Of a stretch of DNA of 45,158 nucleotides, positions 30,101 through 38,296 are shown piece by piece. Position 1 is the stretch's first letter. Each line of letters opens with the position of its first letter. A program made the translations under genes and the position numbers. Source of the DNA: a virus. The notes beneath the pieces were generated by a model, which did no database searches, had not been told where the DNA came from, and worked only from the letters and a program-made list of their open reading frames with translations. The stretch is from IMG/VR virus record IMGVR_UViG_3300030099_005478, positions 1 through 45,158 of that record; one strand, 5' to 3'.

Positions 30101-30766
30101 GGTGGTGGGGGTACCTACAGCCAATACCTAACAGTACCTGAAACTGTGAGTACCAATAATAGTCAAACAATATTTGAAAGAAACGGTTATTATTTTATTA
30201 ATTTAGAAAAACAACCTTTAGGGGCTGTATCTTTATTTGTAAACGGACTTAATTTAATAGGTGACCGAGATTATTACAGAGTAGGTGAAACACAAATACA
30301 AGTATTAAATCCAACAACAACAATGAAAAGCGGAGATACCGTAACATTATTTTATAAGACAATATATAACACCATTTCTACTTCTTTAGAAAAAGAACCT
30401 GTAGTACCAGTAATTTACCAAAAACAATTTAGAATTGAAAATGAAGTTACAATACATTTATATAATAATGTAGGTGATTTATTATCAACACAGATGAGTA
30501 AAATTGATGCTGAAGTAGTTGGTGCTGTAGATGAAAGATTTAGATTAAAACCACCAGCACCAGGAAAATATTCGTATGAGGTTATAGTAACTAGACACTA
30601 CCCACTAATTAATGGTGAAACATTAAAAACCTCAGTTAATACGGAAAGAGTACCTTTTGAAATTAGTAGAGATGTGTTCTATACACCTAAAAATTCAACT
30701 AATTCTGTGTATGGTTCAAGACCTGCAGCACAAAGTGGATATAATGTTGGAGCACCAGGGTATTAA
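27155..30766 (+). CDS. Giant tail protein with SprB-like N-terminal repeats
   Basis: A 1203-residue protein. Residues 23-83 match the SprB-type repeat well: C23, GGTAPYIVSWSG, then NLCPGTYKATVTDISGN and a closing beta strand. A second, poorer copy follows at about 90-165 (DDC, FGEITVSSS, YNYELYKDGKKI, VNIENGMYTLSVVE). SprB is the large gliding adhesin of Flavobacteriia and such repeats occur mostly in Bacteroidota surface proteins. The remaining 1000 residues are Asn/Thr/Gly-rich beta-type sequence without recognisable family. The context, between two other large virion genes, suggests a host-binding fibre or spike. It ends in a Gly/Ala-rich tail (PAAQSGYNVGAPGY). Confidence 0.68.
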   Translation: MTTFIGKIKFENFTLSHSLSGECQGSIVNPEISGGTAPYIVSWSGVNSYSANTFDVRNLCPGTYKATVTDISGNTGTTTFGISGFTKPTIIASLSNDDCVLDPTKFGEITVSSSKTETSTYNYELYKDGKKIRTHYGSTADTTHTFVNIENGMYTLSVVENKPGTSTTSPTKTGCTTYDFNDGGNFSGYSLGRIFSKWEPWVPRAPRNLSFAVNLGPNTAANGLGVETIYFATGLDSNGIIYTDNPYVWFYTGLTKNRLTDKSTDWYLGSSALTNADGTMEEGDNVGPDWLITSANTDMGKFYYNTVINKFIYLQIGVPGNSPDSWVTYDPRNNYGPGVTTGAGSTQNKTGGGNPVSTDRVINSDFGINLRPVTTNDFTVKGATNIVTRFSSFTNSTEAKFATESGANNNQHTGLVSRCSYNNYTWATSFNSTGGDDDNIGLILASFRDIEAKYGPSGVTHTLSLNFNQNGKVSIRDNTANGAYGNPKYNFLTFKDCNRGCTADDEDVITTNILNNDGTRTPQSGSGNWNTQGSIRVKVTRTGTLGEFFNIKMTDTMGVASSATKASGATNPFNSNYEINLNLLDRTTWSGNSLSAESWVENDWLCKYLGSRRIGYYSSSQPSCSWYHVQFSATPVNSKIIAPSCRNLDGPTTTVSITATTGTTTNITTNIPCNAHFSCNKGVPKIKPNVKVVMQTMPLPKLDITGVATVGTKLSSELGGEPLLKSYNINDVGGKQMEFTFAGNNTDMIFGNAYPKFRIYPYNFQQEELHQTPVYEAIFDTLPTRINESTQAFIMSAQTYIPFSTITTNNNWEYIIRPSYLFKDKSSVNEYWVDTDNYPTNARVNNNDMYMVLVSNPPLPTLNTDNFFYNTTPYILQTENYIVSGLPDFTATTFSSATYFILLNNQAYGSPLVSVNGVVVMDGTSAQTESLLQPPDYFGTPQTIKNISDKNRGDYKFTPGINKIEFFKDTVQNEDVIQVIYDGGGGTYSQYLTVPETVSTNNSQTIFERNGYYFINLEKQPLGAVSLFVNGLNLIGDRDYYRVGETQIQVLNPTTTMKSGDTVTLFYKTIYNTISTSLEKEPVVPVIYQKQFRIENEVTIHLYNNVGDLLSTQMSKIDAEVVGAVDERFRLKPPAPGKYSYEVIVTRHYPLINGETLKTSVNTERVPFEISRDVFYTPKNSTNSVYGSRPAAQSGYNVGAPGY

Positions 30767-30780
30767 AATAAAATAAAATA

Positions 30781-30796
30781 TATTTATGATAAAAGC
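30781..30796 (+). promoter_or_regulatory. Candidate late promoter before the three-paralogue cluster
   Basis: TATTTATGATAAAAGC sits in the 38-base gap 24 bases before the ATG at 30805 and carries the core shared with the copies before 1851, 4229, 18412 and (minus strand) 43105. Confidence 0.4.
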
Positions 30797-30804
30797 AAAA
30801 AACT

Positions 30805-33288
30805 ATGAGTTATATAATTAAAAACAGCACACAAGGTACTATTGCAGCTAGACTTACCGATGCTGGAAGAAAAAAATTATCCGAAGGTAAACTAAATATC
30901 GGTTTATTTCAATTGGGTGATAGTGAAATGTGTTATGATTGTTATAGCACCAGTCTACAGACTACAAATATGGTAAATGGGTTAAATATTTTACAAGCGG
31001 AACATAACGCACAAAATTTAACTCCTGTACCTGAAAAAAATAAAGGGCATATAAAATATGCTTTACCCGACCAAGGAACAACAGGTAGTACCTTTGGACC
31101 TACAATACCACAACATCAACATGTTGAGGTTTTTAATACTGCTGCAGCGAGAGGGTTTTTTAAAGTACCAACACAAACTACATCTCAAGCTAATACTGGA
31201 ACATATACATATTTTTCATCACAAACTACAGGACAATATGTTCTTTCCTCTAATTGGACCGCTTGTTTTACAGCTTTTACAGGCACCAATCAATTAAATA
31301 TATTTAGTGGGGGTAGTTGTACAGGTAGTCCACATCCTTATACACCACGTATTGGTGATTTAATATCTATTAGATATGAATACACATCAAATTATTGTTC
31401 ACAAATAAATTATAGTGCAGCTTCCCAAACACTATTTTATCAAGTAATTGGGGGTAATACTAATACATCACAAACTAGCACTAACATAACTTTAACCTTA
31501 GATAGAAATCTACCTAACTGGTTTGGAGCATCATCAAGTGGTATAGCACCTAGTATATACTCTGGATTTTCTGGAACTTGTGTTCATGTGGATGTTTATC
31601 CAGCTTTTTCAGCAAATCCTATGATAAACTCTAGTATATATAGTTCTGGTAGTACAATACAATATTGGTGTGATGATACTTTATCATTTAATGGTTGTTG
31701 TAATGTCTCAACAACAGACGCTAAAATATGGAATATGAATATAAACTGGACACACCAAGTTGCTGGTGTAAACAGTACAACATCTGGAGCTTTTGAAGGT
31801 GTTGAACATTACGGTTCTACAGGTTACTGTAGTAGTAAAGAATATTTTGGTTATGAAAGTGATAATGGACAAACATTTAGTGACCAATATATAGATTCTT
31901 ACCACCCTACAGTTCAGGGGGGTTCTTGGTACTACGATTCTTTTTATAATACTAGAGTTGTTTTACCTAGTGAACAAAAATGTATTGGTATTATACATTA
32001 TACAAATAATACCACTACAGATTTTTATGGTGAAAAATTTGCTATGAAAAGAAACAATTACAGTCCTACCTCAACAATAGGAGAGGCTAGAAATTTTAAA
32101 TTACATTTACCTTGGTTAATGTGGCACAAAAAACATCAAAATGGCTCCGGTAATGGTTCTGGTAATGGTGATGAAGGACTTTATGGTCAAACATTTTATG
32201 TTAATCCACCAACGAACAGTATTTTCCAAGAGGACCCACATTATATGTATTCAACACCCAACCTAAATATGAATGATTTAGGTTTAAGGTATTATCACTT
32301 ACAAGATGATAATATTGGTACTGGTACACAACCAAATGTAGTTGGTAAAGTTTATCCTGATTATAAAATGGTAGTTATTGATGATGAAGAATTACTAGCA
32401 GCTATGTCTTATAAATCAAATAGAAGTTACACTTTACCAGCTCCTAAAACAGAAAAAGTACCCGCAGGTACATCTTGTACACCAGTAGGACAACAACCAT
32501 GTGCTAATGGTGTGACCACATCGCCTGGTCAACTATGGATTACTTACATGTTTGCGAATAGTTCTGGTATGACTAGTGGGTTACATTGTAATTATTATGT
32601 ATATGAAGAATATGATGGGGTTGAACCACTTTTTGATGTAGGTATAACTCTAGGTCAAGAATTCCCATATTTAAGACCTTTCGCTACAACACCACCAACA
32701 ACAGACCCATTAGCTGGTACAGGTTGGGAGGCTGATAGATTATATATACTAACACAATTTGTGGCTAACGGAAGTGCATCTATGAATCCAGCACCTCAGT
32801 CATGGAATTACAAAGACGTTACTAGTTTAATACCAAATCATACTTCAGGAAATACAATTACTGCTGATAATTTAATTGGACATACTTTTTACTTAACAGC
32901 TAATGATTTTGATAATACTTGTCCTGGTTTTACAGCACAAACTTCCTATGTTTTAAATAATTTTATAACTGTTGCTCAAAAAACACAACCAGAAAGATTA
33001 CAATTTGGGGATGAATACTTTTTCTATGGAACAATGGAAACTGATATTATGGCAACAATTTATGAAATGAGACATGTTGTACAAATAGGAGCAAATCAGT
33101 ATACTAACTCAACCAATCCAACATGGATAGATTATACAACAACGGTAGGGTATGAAAATCCAAGACTAACAGAAATAGGTTTGTTTGATAATGAAAATGG
33201 TTTCCCTGATTTAATGGCTATTGCGAAATTTCAGTCACCAGTAGAAAGAACGGGGACTCAACAATTCGTAATAACTATTGATTTTTAA
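30805..33288 (+). CDS. Tail/fibre protein, first of three sharing an N-terminal domain
   Basis: An 827-residue protein. Its first 45 residues (MSYIIKNSTQGTIAARL then TDAGRKKLSEG and FQLGDSEMCYD) share the pattern of a ...LTDxGRxxL... FxLxDxxxDY domain with the next two proteins; it probably attaches them to the virion. Near 510-530 it has VGKVYPDYKMVVIDDEEL and the C-terminus reads LTEIGLFDNENGFPDLMAIA followed by a Thr/Ile strand. Both features recur in the 404-residue protein at 36443 and resemble phage tail-collar fibre proteins. The middle holds Cys-containing beta-type sequence and a short NGSGNGSGNGDEG linker. It likely forms a tail fibre or collar. Its stop overlaps the start of the next gene by one base. 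Confidence 0.65.
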   Translation: MSYIIKNSTQGTIAARLTDAGRKKLSEGKLNIGLFQLGDSEMCYDCYSTSLQTTNMVNGLNILQAEHNAQNLTPVPEKNKGHIKYALPDQGTTGSTFGPTIPQHQHVEVFNTAAARGFFKVPTQTTSQANTGTYTYFSSQTTGQYVLSSNWTACFTAFTGTNQLNIFSGGSCTGSPHPYTPRIGDLISIRYEYTSNYCSQINYSAASQTLFYQVIGGNTNTSQTSTNITLTLDRNLPNWFGASSSGIAPSIYSGFSGTCVHVDVYPAFSANPMINSSIYSSGSTIQYWCDDTLSFNGCCNVSTTDAKIWNMNINWTHQVAGVNSTTSGAFEGVEHYGSTGYCSSKEYFGYESDNGQTFSDQYIDSYHPTVQGGSWYYDSFYNTRVVLPSEQKCIGIIHYTNNTTTDFYGEKFAMKRNNYSPTSTIGEARNFKLHLPWLMWHKKHQNGSGNGSGNGDEGLYGQTFYVNPPTNSIFQEDPHYMYSTPNLNMNDLGLRYYHLQDDNIGTGTQPNVVGKVYPDYKMVVIDDEELLAAMSYKSNRSYTLPAPKTEKVPAGTSCTPVGQQPCANGVTTSPGQLWITYMFANSSGMTSGLHCNYYVYEEYDGVEPLFDVGITLGQEFPYLRPFATTPPTTDPLAGTGWEADRLYILTQFVANGSASMNPAPQSWNYKDVTSLIPNHTSGNTITADNLIGHTFYLTANDFDNTCPGFTAQTSYVLNNFITVAQKTQPERLQFGDEYFFYGTMETDIMATIYEMRHVVQIGANQYTNSTNPTWIDYTTTVGYENPRLTEIGLFDNENGFPDLMAIAKFQSPVERTGTQQFVITIDF

Positions 33289-34067
33289 TGGGATATTTAG
33301 ATATACACAATAAAGGACTATCAGGTAACACATGTAGAATTTATCTTTCTGATTATGGTAAATCCGTGTTGGCTAGTTGTAGTGGTTTAGTTGAAAAGAT
33401 AAGTAAATTTGGTCTCTCTGATAATGATATAGATTATAGAAGGTTTGTTGGTGAAGGTTCTTGTGTTGATGGTGACGAGGGTACTGGATTTACTTCCACA
33501 TGTTTTTTTGATTTACCTGACTCTAGGGGTGGTGAACCAATAGTATTTTCAGCTGATTATGGTACAAATGCTAGTGTTTCTATGGGTCCCGCATTTACAT
33601 TAGATAATAGTAGATTTACTTTTTATGAAACATCACTAGGTGTAACACCAATAAACTCTACTATGTGGATGAATTATTATACGCATAAAGTGGATGAAAT
33701 ACCAGAACCACAAAGTGGGTTACACGATAGTTGTTGGGTATTAGGAAATAATGTTGCAAATCTATTTCCTACATGTTGTTATACTTGTGCGGATTTTACC
33801 GGTAATGGTAATGTTAATATGGAAGATTTAAAATTTTTCTTAACACTATTAAATACCACTTCTGAAAGTATAAAAAGTACATTAGTGGGTGATTTTAACG
33901 GAGATGGTATAGTAGACCAAAAAGATTTAGAAATAATGATAAATTGTTTAAGACATAATGGTTTTGTTTTAGATGACCTTTGCCAAGATAAAGAGATATT
34001 TTGTTTAATGTGTGATAAGTTAGGTGAAAACTCTTTTTGTAATGGAGATTGTTTAACGTGTATTTAG
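33288..34067 (+). CDS. Dockerin-containing tail protein, second paralogue
   Basis: A 259-residue protein. Residues 1-51 (MGYLDIHNKGL, IYLSDYGKSVLAS, FGLSDNDIDYR) match the N-terminal domain of the proteins on either side. The C-terminal part has a type I dockerin-like pair of calcium loops: DFTGNGNVNMEDL (D169 to D180) and DFNGDGIVDQKDL (D202 to D213), each followed by a helix, with the usual spacing of some 33 residues. The Asp, Asn and Gly positions of both loops are intact. Dockerins bind cohesin domains in cellulosomes and some surface complexes; here one could join virion parts or grip a host surface protein. Cys pairs (CCYTC, FCLMC, CNGDCLTC) flank the dockerin. Role inferred. Confidence 0.7.
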   Translation: MGYLDIHNKGLSGNTCRIYLSDYGKSVLASCSGLVEKISKFGLSDNDIDYRRFVGEGSCVDGDEGTGFTSTCFFDLPDSRGGEPIVFSADYGTNASVSMGPAFTLDNSRFTFYETSLGVTPINSTMWMNYYTHKVDEIPEPQSGLHDSCWVLGNNVANLFPTCCYTCADFTGNGNVNMEDLKFFLTLLNTTSESIKSTLVGDFNGDGIVDQKDLEIMINCLRHNGFVLDDLCQDKEIFCLMCDKLGENSFCNGDCLTCI

Positions 34068-34113
34068 GATGGAAAATACGTTAGCAGATAATTATATAAT
34101 AAGAAGATAAAAA

Positions 34114-36006
34114 ATGAGCTATATAAAAAGTGGTAATACAACAACGTTAGAACTTATACTCACAGATAGGGGTAGAAGAATGATATTGGAAGGTGCAAAC
34201 CAACTAAACATGTTTCAAAAGTTTAGCTTATCAGATTGTGATATCGATTACAGAAGTAGTAAAAGACACGCTGACACATCAAGTACTGTTAATGATTCCC
34301 CTCAACTAGGATTTATACCTGGAACCACAGGTAATGTATTAAATTTTAGAAAAGCGATAAGTGGTGGATATAATATGAGAAATATACTACACGCAACCCC
34401 AGAAGGTTCTAGAGTAATAGAAAAACCTAAAAGTTATGTGGCTGTAGGAATCAAACAAACTAACAACACCGTAAAATATTATAGAGGAGACGTAGAAATA
34501 GACTGTTACTTACACGATTACTTTACTCTTTGTAAGATATTTGTATCTAAATACATAGAAGATAATAAAGATATATTATCGTTAAATCCAACCACAATAG
34601 AAAACTCCCTAAAAACTTATTTTGAAAGTACTTTAAATATACTATCCAATACAGAGTACCATGAATTTTTAAATTTATTATCTAGTTATGGGGTAGGACA
34701 ATATTTAGACTTTTGGGAAGAAGTAAAAGTATATGATGGTAATAGTTTTACAACTCAAAATATTAAATTAGTTCCAGAAAAAGATTACACATATTATAAT
34801 GGATTAGCTTTGGCTGGAGGAGCTTTTATTAGTAATGGTGGTAGAGGGCAGTTTAAAGGTATAGATTTTAGTGGTACTTTCTTAAAAGGTTTAAAACAAC
34901 CATCACCTTTATCCTTAATGTTTTCACCTAAAACATCTATGGGTAAAATTATAACACATAAAACAGGAGCAGGAAATGCCGGAATTGGATTCCAAGGATA
35001 TGATATGGGTTATTTAAATTGTGGTGGTTTAGGTACGTGGAACGATACAGGGGAAGCATACCCAACTTTTATTATGAATAATAGTAATAATGGGTGGTCT
35101 GATGATAATACAAATTTAACAGATATATTTGTTGGTTTCGTAAGTCCTGTAGAGTTAGAAAGTACTATACCATTAACAGATGCTGGTTTTGGTAATAAAG
35201 GTTATGATAATATACATACCACAATTCCATCTAGTAGGTTAGTTTTAAATTTAAATACAATGGGCTCAGGACCTACTTATTACCCTATAAAACTTAAAAG
35301 GTTAACAAAAGACCAAGGTAGCTTTGTTTCAATAAATAATAATAGAAGTTTAGGTACAAACATAACTTTAACTACCCACCCTACAGATACTTTTGGGTTA
35401 TTAATTTCATCTTTAGAATACGGTTCTAATTGGAATACTACACAAGAAGGTATAGGTGCATCTTCACCTTACTTTAGTATTGTACCAACTAAAGATAATG
35501 GAGAAACAGTAGCAGCAGCACAAGTATCTTCACAACAACAACCTTACTACACCCTAGCAACACGTATGATGAAAATGTGTGATAACATATTTACAAGTGT
35601 TGCTGCTCAGAATAATAAATATTGGTTAACTGATACTTATTCTGGTGGTTATTTAGGGGGGTTAAGTGGTAATAGTATAAATAACTATAATATTTCTATA
35701 CCACTTACGTGGAATGTAGCCTCTACTGAAAATCCAGAAGCAGAACCTTGTAAGGTTACAGTTAGATTTAAATTTAATAAAGGTGCGGTTACTGAATCTA
35801 TTACTTATTCAGCTAAAGCTTCACAAAATTACTATCGTATTTTTGATGATGCGACCTTTAAATTCTATGGTGAAGCTGGTGAAGACCGTTCATCATTCTC
35901 ACAAGACCCTAGAGGTCATAACTACAGTACTGGGGGTAACAATGTTTTTCAAACAAGTGCTGGAAAAGCGTTGTTTAGAAAAGTAATAAAAGGACAAGAA
36001 ATATAA
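34114..36006 (+). CDS. Tail/fibre protein, third paralogue
   Basis: A 630-residue protein. The first 50 residues (MSYIKSGNTTTLELILTDRG, KFSLSDCDIDYRSS) are clearly related to the two preceding proteins. The remainder is different from both: a helical part with DYFTLCKIFVSKYIEDNKD near 140-160, then Gly/Asn-rich beta-type sequence. It follows a 46-base gap (34068-34113) that is AT-rich without a clear motif. No enzyme or membrane signature. Likely a structural component using the shared domain as a virion anchor. Confidence 0.62.
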   Translation: MSYIKSGNTTTLELILTDRGRRMILEGANQLNMFQKFSLSDCDIDYRSSKRHADTSSTVNDSPQLGFIPGTTGNVLNFRKAISGGYNMRNILHATPEGSRVIEKPKSYVAVGIKQTNNTVKYYRGDVEIDCYLHDYFTLCKIFVSKYIEDNKDILSLNPTTIENSLKTYFESTLNILSNTEYHEFLNLLSSYGVGQYLDFWEEVKVYDGNSFTTQNIKLVPEKDYTYYNGLALAGGAFISNGGRGQFKGIDFSGTFLKGLKQPSPLSLMFSPKTSMGKIITHKTGAGNAGIGFQGYDMGYLNCGGLGTWNDTGEAYPTFIMNNSNNGWSDDNTNLTDIFVGFVSPVELESTIPLTDAGFGNKGYDNIHTTIPSSRLVLNLNTMGSGPTYYPIKLKRLTKDQGSFVSINNNRSLGTNITLTTHPTDTFGLLISSLEYGSNWNTTQEGIGASSPYFSIVPTKDNGETVAAAQVSSQQQPYYTLATRMMKMCDNIFTSVAAQNNKYWLTDTYSGGYLGGLSGNSINNYNISIPLTWNVASTENPEAEPCKVTVRFKFNKGAVTESITYSAKASQNYYRIFDDATFKFYGEAGEDRSSFSQDPRGHNYSTGGNNVFQTSAGKALFRKVIKGQEI

Positions 36007-36010
36007 AAAT

Positions 36011-36430
36011 ATGGATAGAGAAGCTTTAAAATGGTTTAGAGAAAATAGTAGTTACACTGAAAATAGTGGTTCAGTTGGTCAAACTCCCATACAATATGTG
36101 GGAGGTAGAAATGCCGGATTTAACTTTCCAGACAGAGCACAAGTAACACCGAATAAATATTTTGGTACACCAGCAGAATTCAACGCAAATTTTCAACCAG
36201 GTAAATTTGTGTCAGTAGAAAGTCCCCCTAATGAAGGTAAAGTATTTTTTGCTGCTTATCCCGCAAATCCTAACGTAACCACAAGAACTGTTTTTCCTGG
36301 AAATGCAAACAATGATAATGGTAAAACAAGTGGAAGTCCTTTACACTTAGTAAAACTTTACTTTGCGGGTAGAACATCCTTAAGTTTAAATACAAACCAA
36401 AGGTCTAATAATTATAAAACATGGTCATAA
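36011..36430 (+). CDS. Small structural protein, family unknown
   Basis: A 139-residue protein with an acidic-aromatic start (MDREALKWFRENSSY) and Asn/Gly/Phe-rich sequence after it. No Cys, no signal peptide, no membrane helix. It lies 4 bases after the third paralogue and 12 bases before the fibre gene. Probably an accessory component or chaperone-like partner of the fibre; only context supports this. Confidence 0.55.
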   Translation: MDREALKWFRENSSYTENSGSVGQTPIQYVGGRNAGFNFPDRAQVTPNKYFGTPAEFNANFQPGKFVSVESPPNEGKVFFAAYPANPNVTTRTVFPGNANNDNGKTSGSPLHLVKLYFAGRTSLSLNTNQRSNNYKTWS

Positions 36431-36442
36431 TAATTTAAAAAA

Positions 36443-37657
36443 ATGGGAAAATTAAAACAAATATCACCAAATCAAAAATCACTAAGAACTGTGTTGGTTC
36501 CATTTAGTGGAAATGGTTGGAACACAGTTACAGGGTCATCATTAACATTTACAGCAGTACAAAGAAATGCTACTAATGGTAGAGCTTTCTCTAATTTATA
36601 CTCTTCATTTAATTTACCCGCTACCTCAGCACAAAGTAGTACTTTTAATTCTACTTTTACAAGAACAGGATTTTCTGGACTAAATCAAGATAATATAATT
36701 GTTGTTGACTTACCTAGAAATAGTTATGGTGAGTTAATAGATGGTAGGACAATAAAATTAGTAATACCTAATAACACAGGGACCACCTATAGTTTATATA
36801 GTTCCTATTATGAACCAGAACCATACTCCTCTGATAACTCACCCCAAGGAGCTTACTTTGGTAACCCAAATGTTCAAGTATTAAACGTAAAAGCAACACC
36901 TAGTTTAAATGCTACGAATATAGCCTTTTTATTTTCTGATAATATTAAAAAACCGCAACTCGCAACATCGAATACAAGTATTAGTACTTGGGCTGATGGT
37001 TGGCAAAAAGACATTACTCCAGTAGGGTACCAAGGTGCATCAGCTGATAATTTTAGATTTATAGATGTAGTAACAAGTTCAAACACACCAAAAGCTTTCG
37101 CACAATCACAAGATAAACCAGTTGGTATATGTTACTTAGATAAAGGTTTTGTTGTAATTACTGACCCAGAAATTGTAAGTAACACAACTAGAGGGTTCCA
37201 ATTTTCAGGAGCTTCATCAGGTGGTACTAATGATGTACCATATGGTGGTAAAACAGCAGCTTCTAATTTAAATACATTATCATCTGCGTATACACAAATA
37301 TTTTTCACTTCTAGTACATCTGCTAGTTGTAGTTATTATTCTTTTGAAAAACAATATGAATTAAGTATAGATGTTACCGCTGAGTCTGGTGAGTTCTATG
37401 TTACTGAAAACCAAACAGCTTCGAGTTCAGATTCACCTTACTATGGTGCTGGAGGTACAGACACTGGTATAGAGTTTAGAACACCTTATGGTGAAATACT
37501 AAAAGTTTGGAATTTAACAGATGTTACTGATGCATTTATTACAGAGGTGGGACTTTATGATAATAATAATAGATTATTAGCGATAGCTAAACCAGACAGA
37601 CCAATTAAAAAACCAAAGAACGAACCAGTAACCTTGACTTTAAAGTTAAAATTCTAA
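36443..37657 (+). CDS. Tail fibre / collar-type protein
   Basis: A 404-residue protein. Its C-terminus (ITEVGLYDNNNRLLAIAKPD then RPIKKP and TLTLKLKF) resembles the phage tail-collar fibre domain and recurs at the end of the 827-residue protein at 30805. A second shared motif is VGICYLDKGFVVITDPEIV near 228-246. The N-terminus differs from the three paralogues (no TDxGR motif). It closes the structural block, with the resolvase gene 10 bases further on. Confidence 0.65.
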   Translation: MGKLKQISPNQKSLRTVLVPFSGNGWNTVTGSSLTFTAVQRNATNGRAFSNLYSSFNLPATSAQSSTFNSTFTRTGFSGLNQDNIIVVDLPRNSYGELIDGRTIKLVIPNNTGTTYSLYSSYYEPEPYSSDNSPQGAYFGNPNVQVLNVKATPSLNATNIAFLFSDNIKKPQLATSNTSISTWADGWQKDITPVGYQGASADNFRFIDVVTSSNTPKAFAQSQDKPVGICYLDKGFVVITDPEIVSNTTRGFQFSGASSGGTNDVPYGGKTAASNLNTLSSAYTQIFFTSSTSASCSYYSFEKQYELSIDVTAESGEFYVTENQTASSSDSPYYGAGGTDTGIEFRTPYGEILKVWNLTDVTDAFITEVGLYDNNNRLLAIAKPDRPIKKPKNEPVTLTLKLKF

Positions 37658-37667
37658 TATTTGTATT

Positions 37668-38261
37668 ATGAATAAAATTGGAAATAGCCCAAAAGTCTTG
37701 GGACTGGACATCTCAACTAAAACAATAGGGTGGGCACTATTTGACATACAAAAAAAAGAATTATTAGAATTAACACATTTTTCACCTAAAATCAAAGGAA
37801 AATATGAGAAGGTAGAAGAAATGTTATTAAAAACTGAACAATTCAAAAAGAAAATACTTGACTATAAAAATTTTGGTATAACAAAAGTTATAATAGAAGA
37901 ACCTCTTTTAAATTCTAATAATATTAGAACAGTATCTACTTTAATGAGGTATAACTCCTTTATAACCAGAGTAATTTACGAAACTCTAGGACTGGTACCA
38001 GAATTTATATCTACATACAACTCAAGAAAATACGCTTTTCCAGAATTATTTACTGAAAACAATAAAGGTAGAAAAGTTTTATTTGGTAAATATGATGTTG
38101 GGTGTGATAAGAAACATATAATATGGAAACATGTTTCTGATAGAGAACCACACTTAACGTGGACCTACACACGTAATAATACATTAAAAAAAGAAAATTA
38201 CGATATGGCAGATGCCTATACGTGTGTTAGAGGTTTAATGAAACAAAAAGAAATCTGGTAA
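37668..38261 (+). CDS. RuvC-like Holliday junction resolvase
   Basis: A 197-residue RNase H-fold nuclease. VLGLDISTKTIGWALFD (first Asp D14), KVIIEEPL (E77/E78) and YDMADAYTCV (D179, D182) supply the four acidic residues of the RuvC active site in the right order, and the length suits the family. It would cut four-way junctions formed during phage recombination and packaging. It is the first gene of the DNA-processing block and is followed by the primase after a 35-base gap. Confidence 0.8.
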   Translation: MNKIGNSPKVLGLDISTKTIGWALFDIQKKELLELTHFSPKIKGKYEKVEEMLLKTEQFKKKILDYKNFGITKVIIEEPLLNSNNIRTVSTLMRYNSFITRVIYETLGLVPEFISTYNSRKYAFPELFTENNKGRKVLFGKYDVGCDKKHIIWKHVSDREPHLTWTYTRNNTLKKENYDMADAYTCVRGLMKQKEIW

Positions 38262-38296
38262 TTGATTAATCCCTTTTTAATCCATATATTTAATTT

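Noticed and set aside
30805-36006. Diversity-generating retroelement target
   Set aside because: Variable fibre-like C-termini prompted a look, but there is no reverse transcriptase, template repeat or near-identical variable repeat in the window.
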